Assembly: GCA_964535315.1 (NCBI GenBank)
Contig: CAZHTS010000100.1
Coordinates: 1 to 15,986 of the forward strand
Origin: CAZHTS01 sp964535315
GTDB taxonomy: Bacteria; Chloroflexota; Anaerolineae; Anaerolineales; Anaerolineaceae
Direction of reading: 5' to 3'
Length of the DNA: 15,986 bases
In this document: in pieces, positions 6,961-14,621 of the stretch
Layout: each line of letters starts with the position of its first letter
Numbering within the stretch: the first letter of the stretch is position 1
Translations under genes and position numbers: made by a program
Notes under the pieces: model-generated
Databases searched by the model: none
Told to the model about the DNA's origin: nothing
The model's input: the letters and a program-made list of their open reading frames with translations, nothing else

Positions 6961-8703
6961 TCAGGATAACTCGCCATCAGGCAGGCTGAGTTGGAAACAA
7001 CTGTCAAGTAGATCACCCAGCATGGTAAAGGTTTCGGCCAATTCTGGGTCGCTGTGAGCGCCATCCAACATGTGGCGGCTGCCAATCAGGATCAGTTTTG
7101 TGCGCGGGCGAGTGACGGCCACATTCAAGCGCTGAGGCTGGAAGAGAAAATCGGCCATTTGTACGGCAAAGGCAGGGCTGGCGGTGGCAAACGAGAGTAG
7201 CACCACCTCGCGCTCCTGGCCTTGCATGCGCTCAACCGTATCGACCACGATACGGTTGTAATCACTCTCATTGTCCAGGTTACGGCGCAGTAAGCTGCGA
7301 ATGAGCCGGCTTTGCGCCCGATAGGGCACCACCACGCCGATTTCATCGGGCGCCAGGCCATGTTGTAAGAGCGCAGCGACCAACGCTACCACCGTTTCGG
7401 CTTCTCGGCGGCTGCGCACGGTAGTGTTGCGGTGGCAGAGATCAAGGAATACGGCCGGTGAGGTTGGATCGAGGACAAAATCCCAGGGTGAAGGCGGGCC
7501 GCTTAACGCCAGCCGCCGGCGGGCAACTTCGCGGCTGGGTTTTAACTCATTCTGGTAAAAAGTCTGGCTGGGCCACTGGCTGAGCACGTCGTTCAGCCGG
7601 TAAGTGATGTTAAGCATCGTTTCATTGCCACGCCCGGCCAGGAAGGCAAAGATAGAGTGTGTACTGGCCTGTTCTTCGGCAAAGGCTGTCACAGGCGGCA
7701 ATTGTTTTTCATCACCGATGAAGATATATTTGTTACCGACCAGCATCCCCATGATGGCCAGCGGCAACGTGATTTGCGAGGCTTCGTCAAATAGCGCAAC
7801 ATCGAATTCTACATTGGCCAGCCGCTGGGTTTGCAGGGCAAAGGGGGTTGCGCCGATTACATAACCGCCGCTCAGGTCGCCGAAGTGCGATTCATCAAAG
7901 GTCTCATAATTGGGGACGAGCAAATCGCCGCTGTGGCGGGCGTCGCCAATTTTGCAGAGTGGGATACTGTCGTCTACCGCCCAGATTTTATTGAGTGCGT
8001 TATGAATGGCGCGATGGGTTAGAGCAGTGACCAGTACGCGCCGGCCATCGGCTACCAGCAAGCGAGTCAGATAGGCGAGCATCAACGTTTTGCCGGTACC
8101 CGGCGGCCCCTGGATGAGGTGCAGTGTGTCGGTGGCGTAGGCCTGGGCTACGGCTTCAATCTGGCTGTCATTCAGTCCGGTTTCGGATGTTTCCTGTACG
8201 GCACGCTCGTAGCGGGCATAATCGAGTTGGGGGGTCAGTGCACCTTGCAAGAGCGGCAGAATGAGCGAACGTCCGCGCAGACTGTCGGCTACGCTGTCCA
8301 GGGCGCTCAGGTAATACGGACTGGAATCAAACCAATCCTGATCAATGATCCAGCCTTCCGGTTCTGCGCTCAAGAAGTAGGGGTTGCCGCGGATCAGGCT
8401 GGCTTCCAGTTCGGTCTCGTTGTCGAGTTGTAGTTCGATGTGTAGGGCGTTGGGGTCGCACGGATTGCCGCGGTGCAACACGAGCAAATCGCCCTCGCGA
8501 AAGCGCGACTCGTTGCTGGCGCAGCGCAGGTTGAGCATGCCTTTGTTAATGCGCGTCACCTTCAACCCTTCGATGGCCCAACCTTTGGCGACCCGTTCGC
8601 CCAATGGGCGCGCCCATTGGCGTTCGAGGGCCTGATATTGCCCATCGCTTTCACTGCGCACGAAGTGACGCAGCCGGTTGAGCAGTTCGGCGGTGGCGAT
8701 CAT
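6961..8703 (-). CDS. Upf1/Dna2-like SF1B helicase (AAA_11/AAA_12 type)
   Basis: This 580-residue protein carries a full SF1B motif set. The Q motif is LNDSQ (177-181), Walker A is GPPGTGKT (199-206), motif Ia is VTALTHRAIHN, and Walker B is LFDEAS (304-309). Motif III is IGDEKQLPPV (329-338), the arginine strand is NITYRLN (365-371), and motifs V-VI are ERMQGQEREVVLLS (491-504) and RLNVAVTRPRTKL (525-537). The ~170-residue N-terminal part may be a beta-barrel nucleic-acid contact region as in Upf1/IGHMBP2; no nuclease motif is seen there or at the C-terminus. Family members translocate 5'-3' on RNA or DNA. It is the first gene of a two-helicase operon. The ATG at 8703 has no Shine-Dalgarno, and an extended -10 box lies 7 nt upstream, so the mRNA is probably leaderless. 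The family is certain, the substrate is not. Confidence 0.9.
   Translation of the reverse strand: MIATAELLNRLRHFVRSESDGQYQALERQWARPLGERVAKGWAIEGLKVTRINKGMLNLRCASNESRFREGDLLVLHRGNPCDPNALHIELQLDNETELEASLIRGNPYFLSAEPEGWIIDQDWFDSSPYYLSALDSVADSLRGRSLILPLLQGALTPQLDYARYERAVQETSETGLNDSQIEAVAQAYATDTLHLIQGPPGTGKTLMLAYLTRLLVADGRRVLVTALTHRAIHNALNKIWAVDDSIPLCKIGDARHSGDLLVPNYETFDESHFGDLSGGYVIGATPFALQTQRLANVEFDVALFDEASQITLPLAIMGMLVGNKYIFIGDEKQLPPVTAFAEEQASTHSIFAFLAGRGNETMLNITYRLNDVLSQWPSQTFYQNELKPSREVARRRLALSGPPSPWDFVLDPTSPAVFLDLCHRNTTVRSRREAETVVALVAALLQHGLAPDEIGVVVPYRAQSRLIRSLLRRNLDNESDYNRIVVDTVERMQGQEREVVLLSFATASPAFAVQMADFLFQPQRLNVAVTRPRTKLILIGSRHMLDGAHSDPELAETFTMLGDLLDSCFQLSLPDGELS
8601..8620. repeat. 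Perfect 20-bp palindrome inside the SF1B helicase gene
   Basis: CCAATGGGCG is followed immediately by its reverse complement CGCCCATTGG with no spacer. It lies in the N-terminal coding part of the helicase, where the minus strand encodes QWARPLG (residues 29-35). A dyad of this length could be a protein-binding site or a cruciform/hairpin, though it is constrained by codons. Confidence 0.75.
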
Positions 8704-8709
8704 GGTTTA

Positions 8710-8718
8710 AGTATAGCA
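8710..8718 (-). promoter_or_regulatory. Extended -10 promoter of the helicase pair (leaderless)
   Basis: On the minus strand the sequence reads TG-C-TATACT, an excellent extended -10. Seven bases (TTAAACC) separate it from the ATG at 8703, so transcription should begin at or next to the start codon. No -35 matching TTGACA lies at 16-18 bp; a TTGACA further upstream is about 35 bp away, too far to pair with it. Confidence 0.65.
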
Positions 8719-8794
8719 AAAAACTTCTTCCCACCCCGCCGTTTTCTCGTTGTCAATACTTTTCCTCCCGATGTTTTGATGATCTTTTGCATGC

Positions 8795-8824
8795 TTGAAA
8801 CCACCCCGCGTTGCGTGGTATTAA
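8795..8824 (+). promoter_or_regulatory. Sigma70-type promoter of the methyltransferase gene
   Basis: TTGAAA (8795-8800) and TATTAA (8819-8824) are separated by 18 bp. The -10 ends 42 bp before the methyltransferase ATG, leaving room for a short leader that contains the GAGGAG ribosome binding site at 8852-8857. It fires away from the helicase pair in the 163-bp divergent gap. Confidence 0.5.
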
Positions 8825-8866
8825 GCATCTGCGCAATACCCAATCCAATTTGAGGAGAAGATCCAT

Positions 8867-9781
8867 ATGAACGAAAACCAGGCGGGTGTTACCGCCATGG
8901 CGACGGCTTTTGCTCGCGCCTATCACGCCACGTACGACAGCGATAAGATCTTTGACGATTTTCTGGCAATGCAGTTTTTCCAGGCGGAAGAGCGGGCTTT
9001 CTTTGAAAAAAACATGGCCGGTCTGCTGCCGTTGCTCGACCCCGAACGGGCGGCCTGTGCGCCGCAGCAGTCCGAGGCGTTGGCCCAGGCCATGCAGCAA
9101 TTGAACGGCCCGATCACCCTCGGCCGCTCGCGCTACACCGAGGACTGCCTGGCCGCCGCTGTGGCGCAGGGCGTGCGCCAGTATGTCATCCTGGGCGCCG
9201 GGCTGGATACCTTTGCCTTCCGCTGGCCGCAGTGGGCCGCCCCCTTGCAGGTCTACGAGGTCGATCATCCCGTGACCCAGGGGTTGAAACGCCAGCGCCT
9301 GGCCAGGTTGGGCTGGGAGACGCCCGCCCACCTGCACTTCGCCGCCCTCGATTTTTCAAACGGCGATCTGGCGGCCGCCCTGCGCTCCTGCGGTTACGAT
9401 TTCGCCGCCCCAGGTTTCTTCAGCTGGCTGGGGGTCACCTTCTATCTATCCAAAGAAGTCGTCGCCGCCACGCTGCAGGCCGTCGCCGCCGTCTCGGCGC
9501 CGGGAAGCACGCTCGTCTTTGACTATATCGACGGCGACGCCCTGCACCCGCTCAAGGCCGGCCGGCGCATGCGCCTGATGCAATATATCGTCCGCCAGAG
9601 CGGCGAGCCGATCAAAACCGGCTTTGCGCCGGACGAACTGGCCGGCCTGCTCGCCTCTCATGGTTTTCGCCTGGTACAAAACCCCGGCCCGGCCGAGATC
9701 GAAGCGCTTTATTTCAGCGGGCGCAGCGACGACTATCACGCCGCCGATCACGTGCACTTTGCCCGCTGCGAACGGCGCTGA
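8867..9781 (+). CDS. SAM-dependent methyltransferase, LCM / TIGR00027 family
   Basis: This 304-residue protein matches the leucine carboxyl methyltransferase-like class I methyltransferases that are common in bacteria, often as paralogues. Visible signatures are ARAYHATYDS near the N-terminus, GRSRYTED (86-93), the SAM-binding LGAGLDTFAFR (109-119), the acidic strand YEVDHP (130-135), LDF (161-163) and FSWLGVTFYLSKE. In this family GAGLDT binds the SAM methionine part and the EVD acid contacts the ribose. The length is normal. GAGGAG (8852-8857) lies 9 nt before the ATG, which fixes the start. The gene has its own promoter and no obvious operon partner: the next gene is 238 bp downstream and has its own promoter-like signals. 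The methyl acceptor is not known for most members and cannot be told here. Confidence 0.88.
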   Translation: MNENQAGVTAMATAFARAYHATYDSDKIFDDFLAMQFFQAEERAFFEKNMAGLLPLLDPERAACAPQQSEALAQAMQQLNGPITLGRSRYTEDCLAAAVAQGVRQYVILGAGLDTFAFRWPQWAAPLQVYEVDHPVTQGLKRQRLARLGWETPAHLHFAALDFSNGDLAAALRSCGYDFAAPGFFSWLGVTFYLSKEVVAATLQAVAAVSAPGSTLVFDYIDGDALHPLKAGRRMRLMQYIVRQSGEPIKTGFAPDELAGLLASHGFRLVQNPGPAEIEALYFSGRSDDYHAADHVHFARCERR

Positions 9782-9854
9782 GCCCCACCCCTGCCTGCCC
9801 GTTTACCTCGGACGCATCGCCGCTTTCGTAAAGCCTGGGGAGGTGGTGCAATCT

Positions 9855-9888
9855 CTTAACACCATCTTAATTCCCTTCGAGGTATAAA
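9855..9888 (+). promoter_or_regulatory. PhoB/KdpE-like direct repeat and -10 box upstream of kimA
   Basis: CTTAAC (9855-9860) and CTTAAT (9866-9871) repeat with an 11-bp period, the arrangement bound by PhoB/OmpR-family regulators. It resembles the cyanobacterial Pho box (CTTAACCT, 3-bp gap, CTTAACCT). TATAAA (9883-9888) lies 11 bp past the second half, so the repeat takes the place of the -35, as in PhoB-activated promoters. Because kdpE, a regulator of this family, is in the downstream operon, autoregulation by KdpE is the natural guess. PhoB is the main alternative. Confidence 0.5.
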
Positions 9889-9894
9889 GAAACC

Positions 9895-10019
9895 GATACC
9901 GGACGGGAAACACCTCTTCGGGTCAAAACGATTAGCGGTAGTACGCGCGACAGCTTCTGAAGGCTACGCCTCAGGGGTGTGGTTTGTTGCGTCTTGTTAT
10001 CCAGAAATTGAGGTAAAAA
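9895..10019 (+). other. Leader of kimA mRNA, possibly structured
   Basis: From the likely start near 9895 the leader runs about 125 nt to the ATG. ACACCT (9910-9915) can pair with GGGTGT (9975-9980), enclosing CTG-A-AGGC / GCCT-CAG (9957-9974), a hairpin with a 3-nt loop and one bulge. GAGGT (10010-10014) is the ribosome binding site. KimA genes in Firmicutes are often under the ydaO c-di-AMP riboswitch, but I do not see its conserved GGGGUGAAUC-like core here, so I do not assign a class. Confidence 0.3.
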
Positions 10020-11948
10020 ATGCAGGCAGAAGGTAACGTTTTTAAAGATACATCCAATTTCACCATCCCGACCAACTGGCGCACCTGGTTGATCGGCCGC
10101 CCGCTGGCGACCGCCGACGCCCCTCACCAGACGATCGGCAAGCTGATCGGTCTGGCGGTGTTTGCCTCGGATGCGCTCTCTTCCACCGCCTACGCCACCC
10201 AGGAAATCCTGATCATCCTGGCGCTGGCGGGCTCGATGGCGCTTGGCTACGCCTTTCCGATCTCCATCGCCATCGTGGTGTTGATGGTGATCGTCTCGGT
10301 CTCCTACGAACAAACCATTCACGCCTACCCCGGCGGCGGCGGCGCTTATATTGTGGCGCGCGACAATCTGGGCGAACTGCCGGCGCAAACCGCCGGGGCG
10401 GCGCTGTTGACCGATTACATCCTGACCGTGGCCGTCTCGATCTCATCGGGCGTGGCGCAGCTGGTCTCGGCTTTCCCCGACTGGTACCCCTACCGGGTGT
10501 GGATCGCCGTCGGCATGGTGTTGATCGTCATGGTGATCAATCTGCGCGGCGTGCGTGAATCGGGCGTGGTGTTTGCCATCCCCACCTACTTTTTTGTCAT
10601 CAGTATGTTCCTCACCGTTGGGTTCGGTTTCATTCGCTATCTGAGCGGTGGACTGGGGCAGGTGCCCAACCCGCCGGAACTGGTGCAAATGGGCGAGGTG
10701 GCCGCCATCACCCCCTTCCTCATCCTGCACGCCTTCGCCTCGGGCACGGCGGCCATGACCGGCATCGAGGCCATCTCGAACGGCATCACCGCTTTCAAAG
10801 AGCCGCGCAGCCGCAACGCCGGTATCACCCTGGTGTATATGTCCGCTATCCTGGCCTCGCTGTTTTTAGGGATCACCTTCCTTTCGGGAAAGGTGGGCTC
10901 CATCCCTTCGGAATATGAGACGGTTATCTCGCAGCTGGTGCGCACCATCTTTGGCGGGCAGGGCTTCGTTTACCTGGCGGTCATCGCCAGCACCTCCATC
11001 ATCCTGATCATGGCTGCCAACACCGCCTTCGCCGACTTCCCCCGCCTGGGCGCGCTGCACGCCGGCGACGGTTTCCTGCCGCGCCAGATGACCTATCGCG
11101 GCAGCCGGCTGGTGTACTCGCGCGGCATCATCGCCCTGGCGGTCATCGCCAGCGGCCTGATCATCCTCTTCCAGGCCAGCGTCACGCGCCTGATGCCGCT
11201 GTACGCCATTGGCGTGTTCCTTTCTTTCACCCTGTCGCAGACGGGTATGGCGCGCCGCTGGTGGAAGGCCGGCCATCTCCAGCCGGGGCAGACGGTGCAG
11301 GAACCCGGATCGGTGCTTGAATACGACCCCAAATGGATCTTCAAGATGATCATCAATGGCTTTGGCGCGGTGTGCACCGCCACGGTCATGGTCGTTTTTG
11401 CCGTTACCAAGTTCAAGGATGGCGCCTGGGTGGTCATCCTCCTTACGCCGCTGTTGGTGAGCATCTTTTTCACCATCCACCACCACTACAAAAATCTCGC
11501 CAAACAGCTTTCGCTGCAAAAGTATCCCAGCCGGGCCAGAGTGCGTCATAACCGCGTCATCATGCCGATCAGCGGTGTGCACCAGGGCACCCTGCGGGCG
11601 CTGCAATTTGCCCGCACGCTCTCGGACGATATCACCGCCGTGCACATCTCGATCGACCCCCGTGAGGCGGAAAAGGTGCAGCAGAAATGGGAAGTCTGGG
11701 GCGACGGCTACCGCCTGGTGGTGTTGAACTCGCCCTATCGCCTGTTCATCGAGCCGCTGCTCGAATACATTGCCCGGCTCGAGGCGATCACGGAGCCCAA
11801 CGACATCATCACCATCGTGGTACCGCAGTTTGTGCCCAAGAATAGCTGGACGAATTTTCTGCACTCGCGCACTTCGGAAACGCTGCGCAAAGTGCTGCTC
11901 AACCGAGATGAGATCGTCATTGTTGAAGTTCCGTACGTTGTGGAATAA
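10020..11948 (+). CDS. kimA: KimA-like potassium importer, APC superfamily
   Basis: This 642-residue inner-membrane protein closely follows the pattern I recall for Bacillus subtilis KimA (formerly YdaO), a high-affinity K+/H+ symporter of about 607 residues. Shared blocks are FLIGKPL-like WLIGRPL, ASDALSSTAYATQEILIILA, AYPGGGGAYIV, TDYILTVAVSISSG, NLRGVRESG, EAISNGITAFK, MAANTAFADFP and the late LMPLYAIGVFLSFTLSQTG. About twelve hydrophobic helices fill residues ~35-480. The last ~150 residues form a soluble domain (PISGVHQGTLRALQFARTL, TAVHISIDP, VPQFVPKNSWTNFLHSRTS), as in KimA, where this domain takes part in dimerisation and nucleotide control. GAGGT lies 5 nt before the ATG. It is followed after 12 nt by kdpD and then kdpE, which supports a potassium role rather than amino-acid transport. 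Confidence 0.88.
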   Translation: MQAEGNVFKDTSNFTIPTNWRTWLIGRPLATADAPHQTIGKLIGLAVFASDALSSTAYATQEILIILALAGSMALGYAFPISIAIVVLMVIVSVSYEQTIHAYPGGGGAYIVARDNLGELPAQTAGAALLTDYILTVAVSISSGVAQLVSAFPDWYPYRVWIAVGMVLIVMVINLRGVRESGVVFAIPTYFFVISMFLTVGFGFIRYLSGGLGQVPNPPELVQMGEVAAITPFLILHAFASGTAAMTGIEAISNGITAFKEPRSRNAGITLVYMSAILASLFLGITFLSGKVGSIPSEYETVISQLVRTIFGGQGFVYLAVIASTSIILIMAANTAFADFPRLGALHAGDGFLPRQMTYRGSRLVYSRGIIALAVIASGLIILFQASVTRLMPLYAIGVFLSFTLSQTGMARRWWKAGHLQPGQTVQEPGSVLEYDPKWIFKMIINGFGAVCTATVMVVFAVTKFKDGAWVVILLTPLLVSIFFTIHHHYKNLAKQLSLQKYPSRARVRHNRVIMPISGVHQGTLRALQFARTLSDDITAVHISIDPREAEKVQQKWEVWGDGYRLVVLNSPYRLFIEPLLEYIARLEAITEPNDIITIVVPQFVPKNSWTNFLHSRTSETLRKVLLNRDEIVIVEVPYVVE

Positions 11949-11960
11949 AATCAATATGAA

Positions 11961-14621
11961 ATGACGATACCTGTTATCCCAGACCCTGTCCAGCCGCCGG
12001 TGCGCGGGACCCTGACCATTTTTCTCGGCTATGCCGCCGGGGTGGGTAAGACCTGCGCCATGCTGGCGGCGGCGCGCCAGCGCCAGGCCGAGGGCAGCGA
12101 CGTGGTGGTGGCGTGTGTCGCCACCCGTCACCAGCCGCTGCCCGAGGCCCTGCTGGACGGGTTGGAGGCGGTTTGCCCGGCGCGCACGCCGGCTGAGATG
12201 GATCTGGATGGCGTGCTGGCGCGGCGGCCGCAGTTAGCGGTGGTCGACGAACTGGCGCACAGCAACCCGCCCGACCGGCGGCACCCCAAACGCAGTCAGG
12301 ACGTGGCCGAACTGCTGGCGGCCGGCATCGATGTGTATACCACGGTCAACATCCAGGAGTTGGAAAGCCTGAGCGAGCCGGTGTATCAGATCACCGGGCT
12401 GCGCACCCACGAAACCGTCTCAGACCGCGTCCTGGATGAGGCCTACGAGATCGAACTGGTCGATCTGCCGACCGATGAGTTGATCCAACGCTTCAAAGAG
12501 GGAAAGACCACCCTTCCCGGCCAGCCCGAAAAGGTGGTCGAGGAATTCTTTCGTAAAGGCAACCTGACGGCGCTGCGTGAACTGGCCATGCGCCGGGCCG
12601 CCAGCCGGGTGGACGGTCAGATGCGTTCGTACATGGCGGCCGAGGCGATCCACGGTCCCTGGCCGGCGACGGAACGCATCCTGGTGGGGTTGAGCTCGCA
12701 CCCGTTGGGCGAGCGGTTGGTGCGCGCCGGGCGCAAACTGGCCGACGATCTGGGCGCCGAGTGGTTCGTGCTCTTTGTCGAAACGCCGGGGCACCTGTCC
12801 ATGCCGGCCGCAAACCGCAGCCGGGTGGAGCATAACCTGGCGCTGGCCGAGAAGCTGGGCGCCCGGGTGTACAAGGTGACGGCGCAATCGGTGGCGGGCG
12901 AGATCATTCATTTCTGCCAGAAGCATAACATCACCAAAATTGTGGCCGGCCGGCCGCAGCGTTCACGCTGGCAGGAGGTTTTCCAGCCTTCGGTGGTGGA
13001 AGAAATCCTGCGCAAGAGCGGGCGGGTGGACGTGTACGTCATCAACGAAGACCGGCAGACGCTGCAACCCGCCCGGCGGCGCAGCAGCTGGCTGCCCAAC
13101 CCGCCGCTGCAGCGTTATCCCGCCAGCCTGCTGCTGGTCGGGGCGGCGACGCTCATCAATCTCGCCATCCATCCCTATCTGGCGGCCGAGAACCTGGTGA
13201 TGATCTACCTGGCGGCGGTGGTCATTGCCGCCGTGTTTCTGGGGCGCGGCCCGTCCATGCTGGCCTCTCTGGTCAGCGTCATGGTGTTCGATTTCTTCCT
13301 GGTCGAGCCGCGTTTCAGTTTTGCCGTGCGCGACACGCAGTACCTGATCACCTTTCTGGGTCTGCTGGTGGTGGGGCTGATCATCAGCAATCTGGCCTCG
13401 CTGCTGAGCGATCAGGTGGCGGTGCTGCGCAAACGCGAAGCCCAGACCCAGGCCATCAACCGCTTCAGCCAGGATCTGACCGGGGCAATCACCCTGGAAC
13501 AGGTGCTGGAGATTGCGTTGGAAAATATCGGGGCGGTGTTCAAACGCGGCGCGGTGGTGCTGCTGCCCGACGAGAAGGGCCGGCTGGTGCAAAAGTCTGC
13601 GCCGCCCGGCGATACGCTGGGCCCGGCCGAGAATGAAGCCGCCGAATGGGCCTATCGCAACGGCCTGCCGGCCGGGCGGGGCAGCGAGACCCTGCCCCAC
13701 GTCGAGAACCACTACGTGCCGCTCAAGACCTCGCACGGTGTGGTCGGCGTGTTGGGCATCCGTTTGCAGACTTCCAGCGATTTGCTTTCGCCGGACGAGG
13801 CCGCCCTGTTGGGCAGTTTTAGCAATCTTTCGGCGCTGGCCATCGAGCGCGCCAGGTTCGCCGAGGAAGCGCTGCAGGCCGAGTCGCTGCGCACCGTCGA
13901 GCGGCTGCAATCGGCGCTGTTGAATTCGATCTCGCATCAACTGCGCACCCCGCTGGCTACCATCACCGGGGTGTTGACCAGCCTGGGCATCGCCGAGCGG
14001 GGGCAGCCGGAGCGTTACCAGTTGGACGCCGCCACGCGCTTACAACTGATCGAGAACGCCACCACTCAGGCCGTGCACCTCAACCGCCTGGTGGAAAATT
14101 TGCTCGCCATGACCCGTCTGGAAGCCGGGGCGCTCAAGGTGCGCCAGCAGGCCGGCGATTTGCAGGACCTGGTCGGTGCGGTCATCAACCAGATGGGAGA
14201 GGTGCTGCAGGGCCGCCCGCTGGACATCGACATCCCGCCTGATTTTCCGGCGGTGTGTATGGACGCGGTGCTCACCGGGCAGGTGCTGGTCAATCTGCTG
14301 GAAAACGCCGTCAAGTATTCGCCCGAGGGCAGCGCCATCGCCCTCTCGGCAGCCCAGAAGGGGCAGATGGCGGTCATCGCCGTGCAGGATGGCGGCGCCG
14401 GCATCCCCGAAGACGCCCTGGAGCGGGTGTTCGATAAATTTTACCGGGTGGAGAACACCCGCCGGGTGAGCGGCACCGGTTTGGGTCTGTCGATCTGCCG
14501 CGGCATCGTCGAGGCGCAGGGCGGCCGCATCTGGGCGCGCAACAATCCGCAGCAGGGCGTCACCGTCACGTTTACGTTACCCATCCAGGCGGCGGAGGAA
14601 AGAGAGCAGGGGCAACCATGA
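11961..14621 (+). CDS. kdpD: KdpD potassium/turgor sensor histidine kinase
   Basis: At 886 residues this matches full-length KdpD (E. coli 894). The N-terminal KdpD domain holds the Walker A GYAAGVGKT (about 23-31), DELAHSNPPDRRHPKR, GIDVYTTVNIQELESL and FFRKGNLTALRELA. A universal-stress-protein-like domain spans about 230-365. Four transmembrane helices (DUF4118) lie at about 385-485, and a GAF-like domain at about 505-640. The kinase core has H659 in the H-box SISHQLRTPL, the N-box NLLENAVKYSP, and the G-boxes DGGAGIP and GTGLGLSICRG. It senses low K+ or osmotic stress and phosphorylates or dephosphorylates KdpE. The Staphylococcus c-di-AMP signature (SxS ... FTAxY) is not visible in the USP part, which reads SSH and WFVLFVE. 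The start lacks a Shine-Dalgarno and lies 12 nt after kimA. It overlaps kdpE by 4 nt. No kdpFABC is in the window. Confidence 0.95.
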   Translation: MTIPVIPDPVQPPVRGTLTIFLGYAAGVGKTCAMLAAARQRQAEGSDVVVACVATRHQPLPEALLDGLEAVCPARTPAEMDLDGVLARRPQLAVVDELAHSNPPDRRHPKRSQDVAELLAAGIDVYTTVNIQELESLSEPVYQITGLRTHETVSDRVLDEAYEIELVDLPTDELIQRFKEGKTTLPGQPEKVVEEFFRKGNLTALRELAMRRAASRVDGQMRSYMAAEAIHGPWPATERILVGLSSHPLGERLVRAGRKLADDLGAEWFVLFVETPGHLSMPAANRSRVEHNLALAEKLGARVYKVTAQSVAGEIIHFCQKHNITKIVAGRPQRSRWQEVFQPSVVEEILRKSGRVDVYVINEDRQTLQPARRRSSWLPNPPLQRYPASLLLVGAATLINLAIHPYLAAENLVMIYLAAVVIAAVFLGRGPSMLASLVSVMVFDFFLVEPRFSFAVRDTQYLITFLGLLVVGLIISNLASLLSDQVAVLRKREAQTQAINRFSQDLTGAITLEQVLEIALENIGAVFKRGAVVLLPDEKGRLVQKSAPPGDTLGPAENEAAEWAYRNGLPAGRGSETLPHVENHYVPLKTSHGVVGVLGIRLQTSSDLLSPDEAALLGSFSNLSALAIERARFAEEALQAESLRTVERLQSALLNSISHQLRTPLATITGVLTSLGIAERGQPERYQLDAATRLQLIENATTQAVHLNRLVENLLAMTRLEAGALKVRQQAGDLQDLVGAVINQMGEVLQGRPLDIDIPPDFPAVCMDAVLTGQVLVNLLENAVKYSPEGSAIALSAAQKGQMAVIAVQDGGAGIPEDALERVFDKFYRVENTRRVSGTGLGLSICRGIVEAQGGRIWARNNPQQGVTVTFTLPIQAAEEREQGQP

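Noticed and set aside
4948..8703. A Gabija, Hachiman or Mokosh defence system
   Set aside because: No GajA-type OLD/TOPRIM nuclease, no HamA-type nuclease and no phospholipase D domain is encoded next to the helicases, so none of these names is justified.
8745..8760. TTGACA on the minus strand as the -35 of the helicase promoter
   Set aside because: It lies about 35 bp from the TATACT box, twice the workable spacing.
9895..10019. A ydaO-type c-di-AMP riboswitch in front of kimA
   Set aside because: The known association made me look, but I could not find the conserved core sequence, so I list only an unassigned leader.
10866..12131. A 421-codon leftward open frame opposite kimA and the start of kdpD
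   Set aside because: The product is rich in His, Asp, Arg and Gly with no motif, and both opposite-strand genes are firmly identified.
12963..13940. A 325-codon leftward open frame opposite kdpD
   Set aside because: It lies wholly within kdpD's membrane and GAF regions in antisense and has a compositionally biased, His/Gln-rich product.
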